Source of the DNA: Metopolophium dirhodum
Taxonomy: Eukaryota > Arthropoda > Insecta > Hemiptera > Aphididae
Direction of reading: 5' to 3'
Assembly (NCBI RefSeq): GCF_019925205.1
Contig: NC_083567.1
Coordinates: 3,224,001 to 3,288,000 of the forward strand
DNA: 64,000 nucleotides
This document shows positions 1 through 12,365 of this stretch, piece after piece (position 1 is the first letter of the stretch; the number at the start of each line of letters is the position of its first letter). The translations under genes were made by a program, and so were the position numbers. Under the pieces are notes generated by a model, which saw only the letters and a list, made by a program, of their open reading frames with translations, was not told the origin of the DNA and ran no database searches.

Positions 1-862
1 ACCATTAAATAAAAGTAATATACAACTCGTATACTATGATAACAAAATAAAAGTTTAAAAAAAATAACAATTCACAGTTATTTGCATTTATAATTTTTTC
101 AACAAATTAGGTGGTACACATTTTTTGTACATAGTCTATTATTGTTTAAATTTTTTTCTACTATGTGTATAATATAGTTGTTACTAAAATCTTTCCCAGA
201 TTTTGAATTAAGCATACTGAGAGCAAATAACCAACATTTTCTATCTTATCTTATATTATGAAGTTACTAGACTCATAAACTATCTTGAGAAAAGTTATTC
301 TCAATTGAAGGCCTAATAATTCATTTCAATTATGTCTAATACAAATAACTCTCATAGCCTTAAAAACAATTAGGGTACCTGGATACATCACAAGCAAAGC
401 AAAATATTCTATATTAAACTAACGCGTACCTAGATCATAGATATTGCGATTAATAATGTACAAGACTTCATTTGTATACAATTAAAAAATGTTATTATTG
501 AATATTAGGTCTAAAATTATTAGATAAATAATTATACCTAAAATTACAAATTGAAGAAATGCAAAATATAATTTGATAATGCATTTTAAGAAATATAGGT
601 ATATTAATTATTAAGTGATGTAGACGGTATAAAATGTGTGAATACTCTGTCCACATTTTAAAATGTTCAGTATTATATAAAATCAATCTGATATTTTTTT
701 TTATCTATTTATCTATTTATACTAGATGGCAATTGATGAAGTATACAATTTATAATAAAAGTATTGAAATGTTAATGAAACATTTGTTCATGTACAATTT
801 TAGTTTAAAGCTGGGAACAAGTTAGATAATATATTTTGGCTATCATAAGTAATAACAATTTT
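1..862. other. AT-rich non-coding sequence upstream of the first visible U2SURP exon
   Basis: No open frame here resembles a protein and none joins in phase to the first visible U2SURP exon at 1140. The stretch is probably an intron or 5' flank of U2SURP. The missing first exon(s) should lie to the left of the window or be too short to recognise. Confidence 0.5.
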
Positions 863-1035
863 TTTTTCGAGTTAATCGAGGGACGGGGGAGGAATCGCGT
901 TAGCATTACTTCTGCTCTGGCCCCCATCGTTAACTGACATGAAAATGTAGTTAAACATAAACGGCATCAGGTCTAATCCCCCGCGACCTGGCAGACTTTC
1001 CTCAGCGAACGCTGGTAAGTATATGTCTGCCAGGG
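863..1035 (-). mobile_element. SINE-like retroelement, reverse orientation
   Basis: A GC-richer block of about 173 bp is flanked by a perfect 16-bp direct repeat, AAGTAATAACAATTTT, at 847-862 and 1036-1051. A T-tract at the left edge is the poly(A) tail read on the minus strand. This is the signature of target-primed reverse transcription. No coding capacity is visible. It carries GACTTTCCTCAG at 994-1005, and the same 12 bp recur at 62544-62555 in another SINE-like element. No convincing A and B boxes are seen, so it may be 5'-truncated. Confidence 0.75.
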
Positions 1036-1139
1036 AAGTAATAACAATTTTATAAAATATCCAATAAATTAATTCCTATTCTGCTTCCCAATTAACTTAA
1101 AAAAATATATAGACTTCTATATTTTTGTATAGTACATAG

Positions 1140-4100
1140 CAGAACAAAAGCTCAAAGCATTTTCTATAGGAGCAATGGGAAAAACTCAACCATCAAAAAA
1201 AGAATTAAATGAACAAAAAAAAAAGGAAGAAGAATATGCTGCTGCTCAAGTAATTAATACCTAATTCAATGATAATATTTAGATACTTGAATTTTCAGTT
1301 AAAAAAAGGGATAATTTTAGTATAATTTAATGTTGTAGGTCTTTGAAGAGTTTGTAGAAACTTTTCAAAATGAAGGAAAAAAAACTAGTAAAGTTTGGGT
1401 TAAAGCTGGTACATATGATGCTGGAAAGAGACGTAAGATTTAATACATATTGAACTTTAGCTGACAGATACTAATTACTTTTATCACATATTAGAGGAGG
1501 ATACTCGAGAAAAAGGTAAATTATACAAGCCTCAAGCCAGGGGAAATACTGACTCAGATAAAGCGGATGATCTTTCTCGTTTTATGGGTGAACGTAAAAG
1601 TGATAGAATGCTTACGAAGAAAAAAAAAGAAGGTGAAAAGAAAAAAAGTAATCTAGAATTATTCAAAGAAGAACTAAAAATGTAACTATAAAACACATCA
1701 TTATTATATTTTTGTATTCATATTCTGAATAACCATATACATTTTTAACAAACAATTAATTCTTTTTTTTTGGGAATTATTAGCATTCAGGAAGAAAGAG
1801 AAGAAAGACATAAATTCAAAGGAGTTCTACAAAAAACAATTGAAGATCCTGAAATTAAGAGTAGTACATAATATATCTAAATATGTTAAGGATTAAATAA
1901 TATTTAAAAATATATGTTTAGATTTAATTATGGTTGAACCTGATGAAATTAAAGGTTCATTTGATTCAGGCGATCCAAATACTACAAATCTATACTTAGG
2001 AAACCTTAACCCTAAAGTAATGTATATAATATATTTAATTATAAATCTAACTAAATGTTATTATTATATATTTATTATTTATAGATTACTGAAGCTCAGT
2101 TAAAGGAAGTTTTTGGAAAATATGGTCCTTTGGCAAGTATTAAAATAATGTGGCCTAGGTCTGATGAAGAAAAGGCAAGAGGGCGTAACTGTGGTTTTGT
2201 AGCTTATATGAGTCGTAAAGATGGGGAAAGAGCATTAATGAATTTAAATGGTATGAGGTTATTTTTAATTATTATACATATTTATTATAAATATTTTACA
2301 ATTTTCAGGAAAAGATGTTATGTCGTATGAGATGAAAATGGGTTGGGGTAAAAGTGTACCCATACCACCTCACCCTATTTTTATTCCGCCAGCTTTATTA
2401 GCTACAACATTGCCTCCTCCTCTTTCTGGGTTACCTTTCAATGCTCAGCCTATTTTGTCACAAAAAGAAAAAAAGGTAACATTAGCGTTTTGTAAATTAA
2501 ATATCTATATTAAATGTTAAACTGAATTAAAAATTGGATGAATATTTTTATTTCAAATTTAAAAAAAATGTATTTATAGCACTGAATACAATAAACAAAA
2601 CTGCTTATTAAACTAAAAACTTTTTTATTTGCAATAAGGAATTATTATTAGGTGTTTAATATTAGGTGTTATATTAAGTGTTGATATTTTAAAAAATATC
2701 CTCATACTAGGTGAATCACTAAGTATGCTTACCTCCATTTTTTCCTTTAATAATTAATTAATTCCAATTTTAAATTTGGAATCTATAAATATACTCTTAA
2801 GACCTTATTTTAAAATTCTTGTGATTTTTTACACTACTTAAGGTGTGTCATGTAACGATACAAATTTCTGTTTTTCAAATGAGAACCAATTTTTCACTGT
2901 TGAGATTATTTTTTTGAAAATGTACCTACCTAATTCGAAGTAAAAATAACTAAGAATAAAAATGGTTTTACATATTATAAAAATAGATTTTATATTGGAT
3001 CTAGCATTAATACTCGGGTCTCGGACCATATTTACAAATTATAAATATTGATAGATTATTAATTACTTAAACGTTAAAAATTCAAATCACCATAGCCCCA
3101 TATCATCCAAAATCCAAACCCATCTCACCATGGACCTATTATTCTAAAGACACAAAGTTAAATAATTCAAAAACTAATCGTTTTGAATTTTGATTTTGAT
3201 ATGTCAAAATTTTTCGAAGTAAATAATATATATTTAATAAAAACAAATAATTTATAGTAGAAAGAAGGCAGGTTTCATTTACAAAACAGACGTTTGTATC
3301 ACCATAGGACATATCTTAAGTTGTACAAAAAATGTTGTGAATTTTAAAATATAATCTTAAAGTATATTTAAAATTTCCAAAAACCATATTTTGAATAACT
3401 GTTATTGAAGAAAAAACATGTAAGCATGCTTGGTGAATTAATTTGTATATGTATTGTAAAGTTGTAATCAGGCCCAGCTCGAAGGGTAGGCGATATAGGC
3501 CCATACCTAGGGTAGCACTTTAAGAGGGTGGCATTTTCAAAATACTGATAATATTATATTGTTAGGGTCGGAAAAATTTAATTTTGCTTAGTTCACTATT
3601 TTTACTTGAGCCAACCCTGATTGTAATTAAAATAAAACACTAAAAATTAAAAAGTATTCTTAACTTTTTTACTGTAGAATCATGGACGTCCACGACAAGA
3701 TGCAGGATATTTTGATAGAGGCCAACCAGTTGAAAAGGTATTTTACTTTTTAAAAGATTTTATTATTTTTCTTATATAACTTACTCGATCCCACTTTCTT
3801 AAATACGGTCCAAATATGCAACATTGCAGCTGGCAGGCAAAAATTAATTAATATGTAATGTTGTTGGATTGAGATATTGTGATTAAAATGTACTATTATT
3901 GAAAATAGATAACAATTAATATATAAATAAAACATGTATTTATTAAATAATTTATTTTAATTTACCTAAATAATACATCAACAACTTTGTTTTAAACCAA
4001 TTTGCTTTTTTCTGACAGATTTTACCGCAGACTATCATTAAAGTGGTTATACCCACAGAAAGGTAACATTTTCATTTCTCTGATGTAAATTAATTAATAA

Positions 4101-7100
4101 TCTTAAGGTATAAGAAAGATTTACAAATTATCTGAAGATTATCCCAATGTTATCAATGTCCAGACTGACATCAGCAAAGTGAAAGACTAAAAAAGAAAAA
4201 ATATATAAACAACATTTATTTATTTTATTAATATTTAAAAAAAAATTTTTCAGAAATTTGCTTATGCTCATACATCACATGATTGAATTTGTAATACGGG
4301 AAGGACCATTATTTGAAGCTATGATAATGAATAAAGAATTGAATAATCCAATGTTTCAGTGAGTATTTTAATTTGATTATTTTTATTATGAAAATAATTT
4401 TATATATTTTTTTTATTTTATTTTATTTTTTTTTTATATATATATATTACTTAATACTGCTTTATTTTATTGTTATCAGATTTTTGTTTGACAATTGTTC
4501 ACCAACTCATATATACTACAGATGGAAGCTATTTTCTATATTACAAGGTGATTCTACTAAAGATTGGCGCATTGATGAGTTTCGCATGTTTATGAATGGA
4601 TCAATTTGGAGACCACCACCAATGAATCCATATACTGTTGGCATGCCAGAAGAACTCATTCCTGAGGAAGATTTGATAACAAGGACTAAGGGGACTTTAA
4701 GCGTATCTCAAAGGGAGCGATTTGAAGATCTCATTAGAAATATAACTCCCGAGCGATTAAAAGTAGCTGAAGTCATGGTATTTTGTGTAGAACATAGTGA
4801 TGCTGTAGAAGAAATATGTGATTGCATTCAAGAATCATTATCTAATGCTACAACTGCATTACATAAAAAAGTAAAAATATTAAATTATTAAGTTATAATA
4901 TCATATAAAGTATATTATTTAAATAAATATTCTTTTTAATTTAGATTGCACGGCTTTATTTGATATCAGATGTTCTACATAATTGTAGTTTAAAGGTTAT
5001 AAATGCAACACAATTTAGAAGAGGGTAAAGTTTTTTTTTTTTCATATATTTTAAAGTATAAATTACATTACTTTTACAATAGATTTGAAACAAGATTGAT
5101 TCCTATAATGGAAGAAGCACTTAAGACTTATAAGAGTTTAGATTCTCAAAGTCAAGCCAATGGTTTTAAACATCGTATAATGCAGATTTTCCGTGCTTGG
5201 GAAGACTGGGATATTTATCCAAAAGAATTCTTGTTTAGATGCCAAAATACTTTTCTTGGGCTTTCAATAAATTATGCAAGTCTTTATATATGTTAGTTGT
5301 GACCATAATATATTATTATTTCAAATTTCTAGATACCTCAAGAACTAACTGATTCTCGTGAAGAATTGCAATATAATACTAATTCAAAATCTATTGATGA
5401 GTCTGAAAATATAGATGGGGCACCTTTATCAGATCCTGAAAATCTAGATAATGAGGATTTAGATGGTATACCTTTAGACGGTGCTACATTGTTAAAACAC
5501 GCATATGATGACACACCTACGAGGGATACAGACATTGATGGTATACCATGTAAGTTGTCTATTAGATTTAACATAAATATAGCTGTAAGTAATACAATAG
5601 ACGCATGGTTACAAATAAGCATGTAACATTTTATTTGATTAAATGGTCAAATGTCAAAACTATTTATATATATATAACTTTTAGATATATTTTCTGTATG
5701 TACACCGTTCTCAGTTTTTTGTCAAACTAAATCACTTTAAACTATATGCAAGTTTGGTCAATGATTACAACATTAAAAAATCAAATTTTAAATAAATGTA
5801 ACGATGAGCAAAATTTAATATTTATATAACAAATGCAAGGATCTAACAAAAAATTAATGATTTTTTCGTTAATAAACCAGAGATAGACATCAAGGAAGAT
5901 TTTGAAAATAAACGCATTTCAAAGATAATATTTAAAGCAGTGCTCGAATTGGGGGGAGGGGGTGTGCAGGGGACAGAGCTCCCCTACTGTTTTTATTTTT
6001 TTTTTGCGTACCCCTACTATTTTTTGTATGGTCTGTGTTGAATAATAGCGCCCTTGGATTGCAGTTTTTAAAATTGTTAGATTGAGCTCCTCTACCCAAT
6101 TTGAGCACTGATTTAATGTCATATTTTACTAACTGTTAGGTTTTTCATTATTATATTTGGTTAATTACAAAATATTTTATAAACAAAAAATATCAATTTT
6201 GTATAGTATTAGATGATGATATTGGAGGTGTGCCATTAACAGAAGTGGCAGTAGGAAAAAATATCAAAGCAGCTGCATTTGTTCCATCTAAATGGGAAAC
6301 TGTAGACCCTCACGAAGCTGAAGAACAAGCAATGACCACTAGTAAATGGGAGATGTTGGAAAGAGAAAATAAAAGTCATAATAGTGAGTCTGCCAATCAA
6401 GATTTGCCAGATGACTTAAATGAAACAAGGTATTTTAAAATAATTAGTACCTATTATAGATTATTGTGATCAGAGATTGTTAACTGTACACTCCACTTAC
6501 ATAACATAGGTCCATTATATTTTTGTTGGGTTACAAACAATTATAACATTTTTTTGTTTAAAACAATTTTGTTATAAATATAGTTACATTAATTATAACA
6601 GAAATTATGTACATATATTTTATGTGTGATATTATATATTATGCTTTTATAATATAGTTATACAAATATTAAAAATTAGCCCACCTTCTTATTAAAATTA
6701 GTAATAAATCAATTTTTTTATTAACATACAGCTGTATGTATATATATATATATATAAATAATATACAATAAACTGTATACTAAAACATTGATTATTCAAT
6801 TATATTTAATCCCAACTTGGTACCCAATTGAAGAGAAAGCAAAAAAAAAAACTACCTCAACTTTAATAATATATGAGTTGCAAAAATCTCATATTTATAA
6901 AAAATGGATGTGAATTTTCACATCTATGAAAAATGTGGAAACATTTAGTACTAAAATTATTGTATATTTTTTTGTTTTTAATTCTTTGGTGCACAGTCAA
7001 ATCTTAACCTGTTTTTTGGAGGTATATCAAAGAATTGTATGTATTTTTTATATTTTACTTTTAGAGAAAATGCTGATGATCGAAGAGCTAAATTAAGAGA

Positions 7101-8073
7101 AGTAGAAGTAAAAGTTATGCTATATCAAGATGAATTAGAATCTGGCAAAAGAGTATTAAAAGGTGGATGGAATATATATCAACAAGTGGAACATTATAGA
7201 CGCAAGCTACTTAAAAAAGTACAAAAGTCTCCGGTAAGTTTATCAATTTCTGGTAATTTGTTTTATTTTAACAGTATATTAGTATAAATGGATGTTTTCT
7301 GGTCTGATAGAGTAACTGATTAACCATTTTAGTTAGTATATTTTTATAATTTACTTCTTACATATTTTATATTTGTGGTAATTAAGTCATGCAATGGTAC
7401 GAGCTTACTATGGGCTGTTTGACCCGCATGAAACGCTGTAGCTATATGGTATAATCTGACATAACTATTTTACTTGTATTTTTGCAAAAAAACTGTAAAA
7501 ATGTATATTATTTATATCATATTTTACCTTGAAAATGTTGAATGGAATAAGTCCCAGTCCCAATATATATCATTTTAATGTTAGGATAACTAGAATGATG
7601 TTTTTTTTTTAGGAAAAGGAATTGAAATTGGAAAATGAAAAAAAAAATAAACACAAAATCAATAAAAGATTAAGCCCTGATGAAGACTATTGTGATGGTA
7701 AGAAAAAGAAACGATCTAGGAGTCCTTCAAATAGTCCTGCCTATAGTAAATGGTCATCTCATAGCATAAGGTAAATTTTTTAACGAATTGTTTATTCTAT
7801 TTTCTATACTTTAAGTATACCTTGTATTTTTCCAGAAGTGATAGTTTAAGTCCTCCTTCAAAAAAAAGACCAAATTCACCACAAAGTAATAATAAAAAAA
7901 CAAAAATATCACCAATTGATTCTCCTCGTTCAAGAAGAAGGGACCGTGAACGCAATGAAAGGCTTAACTATCGACACAAAAGATCACATTCACGATCACC
8001 TCATCGGCATCATGTACGGACACCTCCAACACCATTGTCACAAACTTCACGAAAGCACAAACACAAATATTGA
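1140..8073 (+). CDS. U2SURP: U2 snRNP-associated SURP domain protein (SR140), 5'-partial, 18 exons
   Basis: Nuclear splicing factor associated with the U2 snRNP. Exons in phase: 1140-1249, 1339-1432, 1495-1681, 1784-1860, 1922-2016, 2085-2250, 2309-2475, 3678-3737, 4019-4062, 4254-4358, 4480-4870, 4945-5024, 5083-5275, 5333-5549, 6207-6429 (acceptor could also be 6213), 7065-7233, 7613-7770, 7836-8073. About 923 residues are visible, against about 1,030 in the human protein. Order: KLKAFSIG start region; RRM (about 172-262) with NLYLGNLNP and RNCGFVAYM; GWGK followed by PIPPHP and LPFNAQP; SURP domain (about 333-385, LLMLIHHMIEFV to YYRWKLFSILQGD); CID-type domain (about 425-590, with FRAWEDWDIYP); DG-I/A-P repeats and two SKWE motifs; basic RS-like tail ending at TGA. 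Introns are GT-AG except the GC-AG intron 5276-5332. Exon 1140 starts mid-codon, so an upstream exon is missing. Confidence 0.95.
3469..3619. mobile_element. hAT-like MITE in a U2SURP intron
   Basis: A 151-bp element with imperfect terminal inverted repeats: CAGGCCCAGCTCGAAG at the left and the reverse complement of CTTGAGCCAACCCTG at the right. It is flanked by 8-bp direct repeats, GTTGTAAT (3461-3468) and ATTGTAAT (3620-3627), that match at 7 of 8 positions. CAGG ends with an 8-bp duplication fit the hAT superfamily. There is no coding capacity. It lies in the intron 2476-3677. Confidence 0.7.
5938..6110. mobile_element. hAT-like MITE in a U2SURP intron
   Basis: A 173-bp element with 16-bp terminal inverted repeats: CAGTGCTCGAATTGGG at the left and CCCAATTTGAGCACTG at the right, one mismatch. 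Flanking 8-bp direct repeats ATTTAAAG (5930-5937) and ATTTAATG (6111-6118) match at 7 of 8 positions. The CAGTG termini and 8-bp duplication are typical of hAT. It lies in the intron 5550-6206 and is too short to code. Confidence 0.8.
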
Positions 8074-8196
8074 TTAAGAATACTTATTGTGTACTGAATA
8101 ATATTTGTTGTAATGTTTTTTCTATATTTATATTTATATTTATAAATAATTTTACTAATGATTCACTAATTCATAGAATTACTATTCAATTTTAAA

Positions 8197-8202
8197 AATA
8201 AA
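8197..8202 (+). promoter_or_regulatory. U2SURP poly(A) signal AATAAA
   Basis: AATAAA lies 124 bp after the U2SURP stop codon and is the best-placed canonical signal. A LINE has inserted only a few bases downstream, so the cleavage region now lies at or inside the insertion edge. Confidence 0.6.
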
Positions 8203-8216
8203 ATAGATTTTAATAA

Positions 8217-9409
8217 CACCGCGTAACAGATTTCATCTCCTCGGCACTTAAAACAAAAAAATACTGTTCGGGAGTTTTTCTAGACGTTGCGAAGGCTTTC
8301 AACACCGTTTGGCACCAACGATTACTGTTCAAACTCAAAAAAATATTCCCAGCCCCTTACTATCTACTCCTAAAATCGTACCTTGAAAACAGATCGTTCA
8401 AAGTCAGAATCAACGCCAAACTTTCAACCCAACATAGTGTTTTAGCAGGCGTACCTCAAGGCAGCGATATTTCCCCATTTCTATATATTTTCTACACTGC
8501 GGATATCCCAGTTAATCAGTTCACTCTCATCGGAACTTACGCAGACGACACAGCCATACTTGCCTCAAATGCAGACCCTGCCGTTGCCAGTCAACAAATC
8601 CAAGCCCACCTAAACACCCTTATGTCTTGGTTCAACAAATGGGGGATCAAAATCAACGAAACCAAATCAACATATTACCTTTTCTCTAAGACCCCGAGAC
8701 TGCCAACCGATCTCTTTGAACAACTACTATTCCGCACTGTACCCAAGTTAAATATCTCGGTCTCATACTGGACAGAAGACTTACCTGGGGTCCTCATTTC
8801 ATGGACAAACGAAAAATGTTAAACAGGAGATTTCACTTACTCAGGCCCTTACTAAGATCCAACATCAATATCCAAAACAAAATTATTATATACAAATGTC
8901 TCCTCCGTCCCATCTGGGCATATGGCATCATACTCTGGGGCCCAGCCAAAAAATCCAATACTCAAACGATTCAAGCTTTTCAATCAATCTGTCTCCGTAT
9001 CATTGCTAAAGCTCCCTGGTACGTAACGAACAAATTACTTTGTGATGACCTTCAAATCAAAACCATCCATGATACAGCCACCAATTTCTACAAAAGGTTT
9101 CATGGGAAACTCCATATGAACCCCAACCACCTCATCTCTCAATTGGCCTCAAAAACTCTTCCTGACAACCCCACAAGACATCTCAAACGTAACTGGTGCA
9201 CAGATCTTCTTAACCAATAAAATACATTTATATAACTCATAAAAATTTAATTTCATTGTAAAAGGGTGACTCGATTGCGAGCCTCCTTACACGTTACTCA
9301 AAGCCATTGTTTTATATTATTTATTATACCTTATCATATTTACTTATTGTATATTATGTACAGATTGTAAATCCTCAATAAACGCCATTATTTTTTAAAA
9401 AAAAAAAAA
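8217..9409 (+). mobile_element. 5'-truncated Jockey-like LINE, reverse transcriptase end, frameshifted
   Basis: The insert encodes the C-terminal half of a non-LTR reverse transcriptase. Frame 1 runs from about 8219 (VTDFISSALK, GVFLDVAKAFNTVWH, then the catalytic TYADDTAIL). A frameshift near 8745 moves the coding to the +2 frame (KYLGLILDRRLTWGPH, IYKCLLRPIWAYG, ending LLNQ and a stop at 9220). A short 3' UTR follows with AATAAA at 9377-9382 and an A-tail of about 14. Perfect 12-bp target duplications AGATTTTAATAA flank it at 8205-8216 and 9410-9421. It is truncated at its 5' end and frameshifted, so this copy is dead. The clean duplication and single frameshift suggest a fairly young insertion, which is inference. 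Confidence 0.92.
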
Positions 9410-9421
9410 AGATTTTAATAA

Positions 9422-10330
9422 TCGAATTTATTTCCTTATAAATGTTACAACTTGGACTTTTAATTGTCAATTTGTAACCCAATTTTATAATGATTTTAAC
9501 TAAAATATTTGTATATTTGTAAATAGTGATGGCTACATTTTAATTTTTTCTGATCTTAAAAATGTTAAATGTTAAGACTCAGTTTTATTTTATTAAATGT
9601 ATTTAGTTTAAATGAAGTATTATATCTGTGTATACATGCTTAAAGCAATACTAAAAAGGTGGGCAAGTTAAAGTGGGTACCGCTCTGCTGTACATGAGTG
9701 ATGAGTGTTGTGTGGGTCACTGAAATATAATGTATATTGTCTTGAATTGAAATTTAATGACATCAAATTATTGCATACAAATAACGAAGACAGCCTGGCA
9801 ACCTATATTCATAGATAAAATATAATATCACCTGAGCATTATATTACTAAGAATATATTTTATGTTGTAATTGCTATTAAAGTAAGTTAATTTACTATTG
9901 TTAGAGAGCGGTTTTTTTTCAGTTTTATTATGGGCAGGTCAAAAATTTTGCCATAGGATTAAAGTAAACTACGCAGTAAATAACTATATTATTAAAGAAG
10001 AAAAAGGCGGTGAGCATGGTTGATGAATTGATGAATCACTTTGTATTATATATCCTGTGTATGTAAGTATATGGATATATTTAGAATAATATTGTAACCC
10101 GTATTGTATTCTATGCATTAGCTACACCTCAATTGTATAGGCTTATACTATCTCATTTCGAACTTCAATGTATTTTAAGTTATAACCAAACTGCATGGTA
10201 CTTCTATAAATTAAAGGTAATTAATATTTAATAACAATGATACATCGATAAATGGACTCACGACAGTGGTGTACCCGAAATGCCTATTCAAAACGCCGTG
10301 TGACCACAATTTATTGTGCAATATTATTAT
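9422..10330. other. AT-rich intergenic spacer
   Basis: No gene seen. It contains a diverged end fragment of the GATTCTGAGCG family (listed separately) and CAGTGGTGTACCCG near 10265, which resembles a hAT end but has no partner that I could find. Confidence 0.5.
9652..9795 (-). repeat. GATTCTGAGCG family, diverged end fragment
   Basis: AAAAAGGTGGGCAAG, then CGCTCTGCTGTACA and GTGGGTCACTG, reproduce the 3' linker end of this family as seen at 47868 and 38676 in the same orientation. After that the match is weak and the inverted GATTCTGAGCG motif is degraded. Confidence 0.55.
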
Positions 10331-10937
10331 TTAAGGCCCCTGCAAACCCTATTAATTTTTCATCGAAACGACCTTAGTGACCGACAAAAATTAAAGTACT
10401 TCTAGAGGTTCAATTTAAAAAATGTAAGGATATTTTAATTGGTCAACAAGTCTACTTTGCATCGGTCGGAGCATATTTTTTATATTTTAGATATTTTTGA
10501 ATATATTCAATACTAAAAAGTTATAAATTTATAAAATGTAAAATATTTATTCTCGTCAAGAATTTGCTAAAATTGAAAAAGTGCTCCAACCGATGCTAAG
10601 TAAACTTATTTACCAACACAAACATCTTTACATTTTTTAAATCGAACCACTAGAAGTACCTTAATTTTTGTCAGTGCGACGGCTATTTCCCGTCCACAAA
10701 TTGGTTTTGAATATTTTGATCTAGACATTGAATGATTTGTGCGTGTGCGTGCGTGCGACCATAAACCAGATAAAAAATAACTGTATTGTAAATTGATGTG
10801 GGTCGCAGGTGATGGTAGGGGAGTATACACACACTAATAATCATTTACTACACACACAAAGACGATCAGTAATCGCAGGAACAAAATAATTGCCTAATCA
10901 CAACTCCTTAAAAATGACACATTTGCAGGGGCCTTAA
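10331..10937. mobile_element. Fold-back MITE with 16-bp TIRs and an internal hairpin
   Basis: The ends are a perfect 16-bp inverted repeat, TTAAGGCCCCTGCAAA (10331-10346) and TTTGCAGGGGCCTTAA (10922-10937). TTAA at both edges would fit piggyBac-type TTAA targeting, but this is not proven. Inside, 10378-10472 and 10581-10676 form long, nearly complementary arms of about 95 bp (for example AAAATTAAAGTACTTCTAG against CTAGAAGTACCTTAATTTT). Transcribed RNA could fold into a long hairpin. No coding capacity. Confidence 0.75.
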
Positions 10938-12365
10938 TATTTATTATTATTGAAATGCATTACACAAATAATATCATCACAGTATCACACAATTCATTTA
11001 CGTTGTATATTAACAGAGGTAAAATCAGTATCTTACTTTGAATGCATCATACAATTTAAATTATTTTACTAGCCCTTTTATATTAAACATAGCCGATTTA
11101 AATTGTTTAGTTAAAACGTACAATTTGCTTTGTTATGAAATCATTCCATCTAATAGGTATTCATTATTTCTTTGTGTATTGAAAACCATGTAAAACTTGA
11201 CTTAAATTTAATTTCAAAACATACATTGTGGTTGGGTAGGTCCCTATAATTATCATTCCTGTGATCATTTTAGTTCTCACCAGTGGCGCAACTAGCGTCT
11301 AGCACCAAATCTTAGGTGGTCGTACAGCGCCACTTCAATATTATACCAAAGTTAAATCCACGGCTTTGCCCCCAATACCCCCATCATGTTCATATTCAAA
11401 TTTAAACACAGCAAAAATACCAACATTTACTTTTGATCATATATTGGTATCACATAGGAACGGTAGTCAAAAATAAAAGCCACGGTTAGGCCATTTTACT
11501 GTTGTTTTACTATTTATGTAGGTACATCTATTATATTAAATCTTCTGTATACAATTATTATAACATAATTGATCTATATCTAATATTCTACAATAAAAAT
11601 AATGAAAATATTTTTACCAACAATATTTTAAATTTTTTTCTTTAAGCTTGAACTTTGCAGATATATGGGAATATAACACATTTTACAGGTATTGTAAACA
11701 CCCTAATCCCTCCCCCCCCTGGATAAATATACCACTTATAATAACAATGTATTTTTTTAGTTTATAAATCATATAATTTGTAATTTAAGATTTAAAAAAA
11801 AAAAAACAGAAGAAATTCTAAAATTATCTGTTTGGTTTCAATAGCCTTTGGCCAGGTTTTCATTGATCATAAAAAAATAATACAGAACACAGTTCATCAT
11901 AAAATGTTAAGCAGGTATTAGATATAGAAGACGTACATTCTTTAGACTTTGGGCTTTCATACCAAAAATGAAAATGAAAAATATTATCTGCTTCTATTTA
12001 CACTTAACTGTAACACTTCACAAAGTAATTAATAAATAAATATTCTATTATTTTGTGGGATAATACATAATCTGTTCTACTTTTTTTCAACTATTTCTCT
12101 TAGAAACATGGATGAAGAACAATTTATCCATTAAACAGCTCAGATAAATTGTTAAAAACTGATGGTTTTTTAAATTTTACATTAACTTGAGCCATTAAAA
12201 GTTCTTTCCAAGGACTCAAATCAAACAAGGATGTTACATACCGTTACATAATATGGTAATACATTATACATCCTTATTTTTTAGTTATGTAGTTTATTAG
12301 TTTGTAATAAATATTAGGGTTAATTGCGGATAAATTTATCTACCTACTATTGATGATAAAAGATA
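10938..12365. other. AT-rich intergenic spacer
   Basis: No gene seen. CAGTGGCGCAACTAG at about 11283 looks like a hAT terminal inverted repeat, but I found no matching right end nearby. A short C-run lies at about 11708-11718. Confidence 0.45.

Noticed and set aside
4373..4479. Hydrophobic N-terminus in front of the U2SURP exon at 4480, resembling a signal peptide
   Set aside because: It is read-through of a T-rich intron. The exon starts at 4480 after TTATCAG and joins in phase to the exon ending at 4358.
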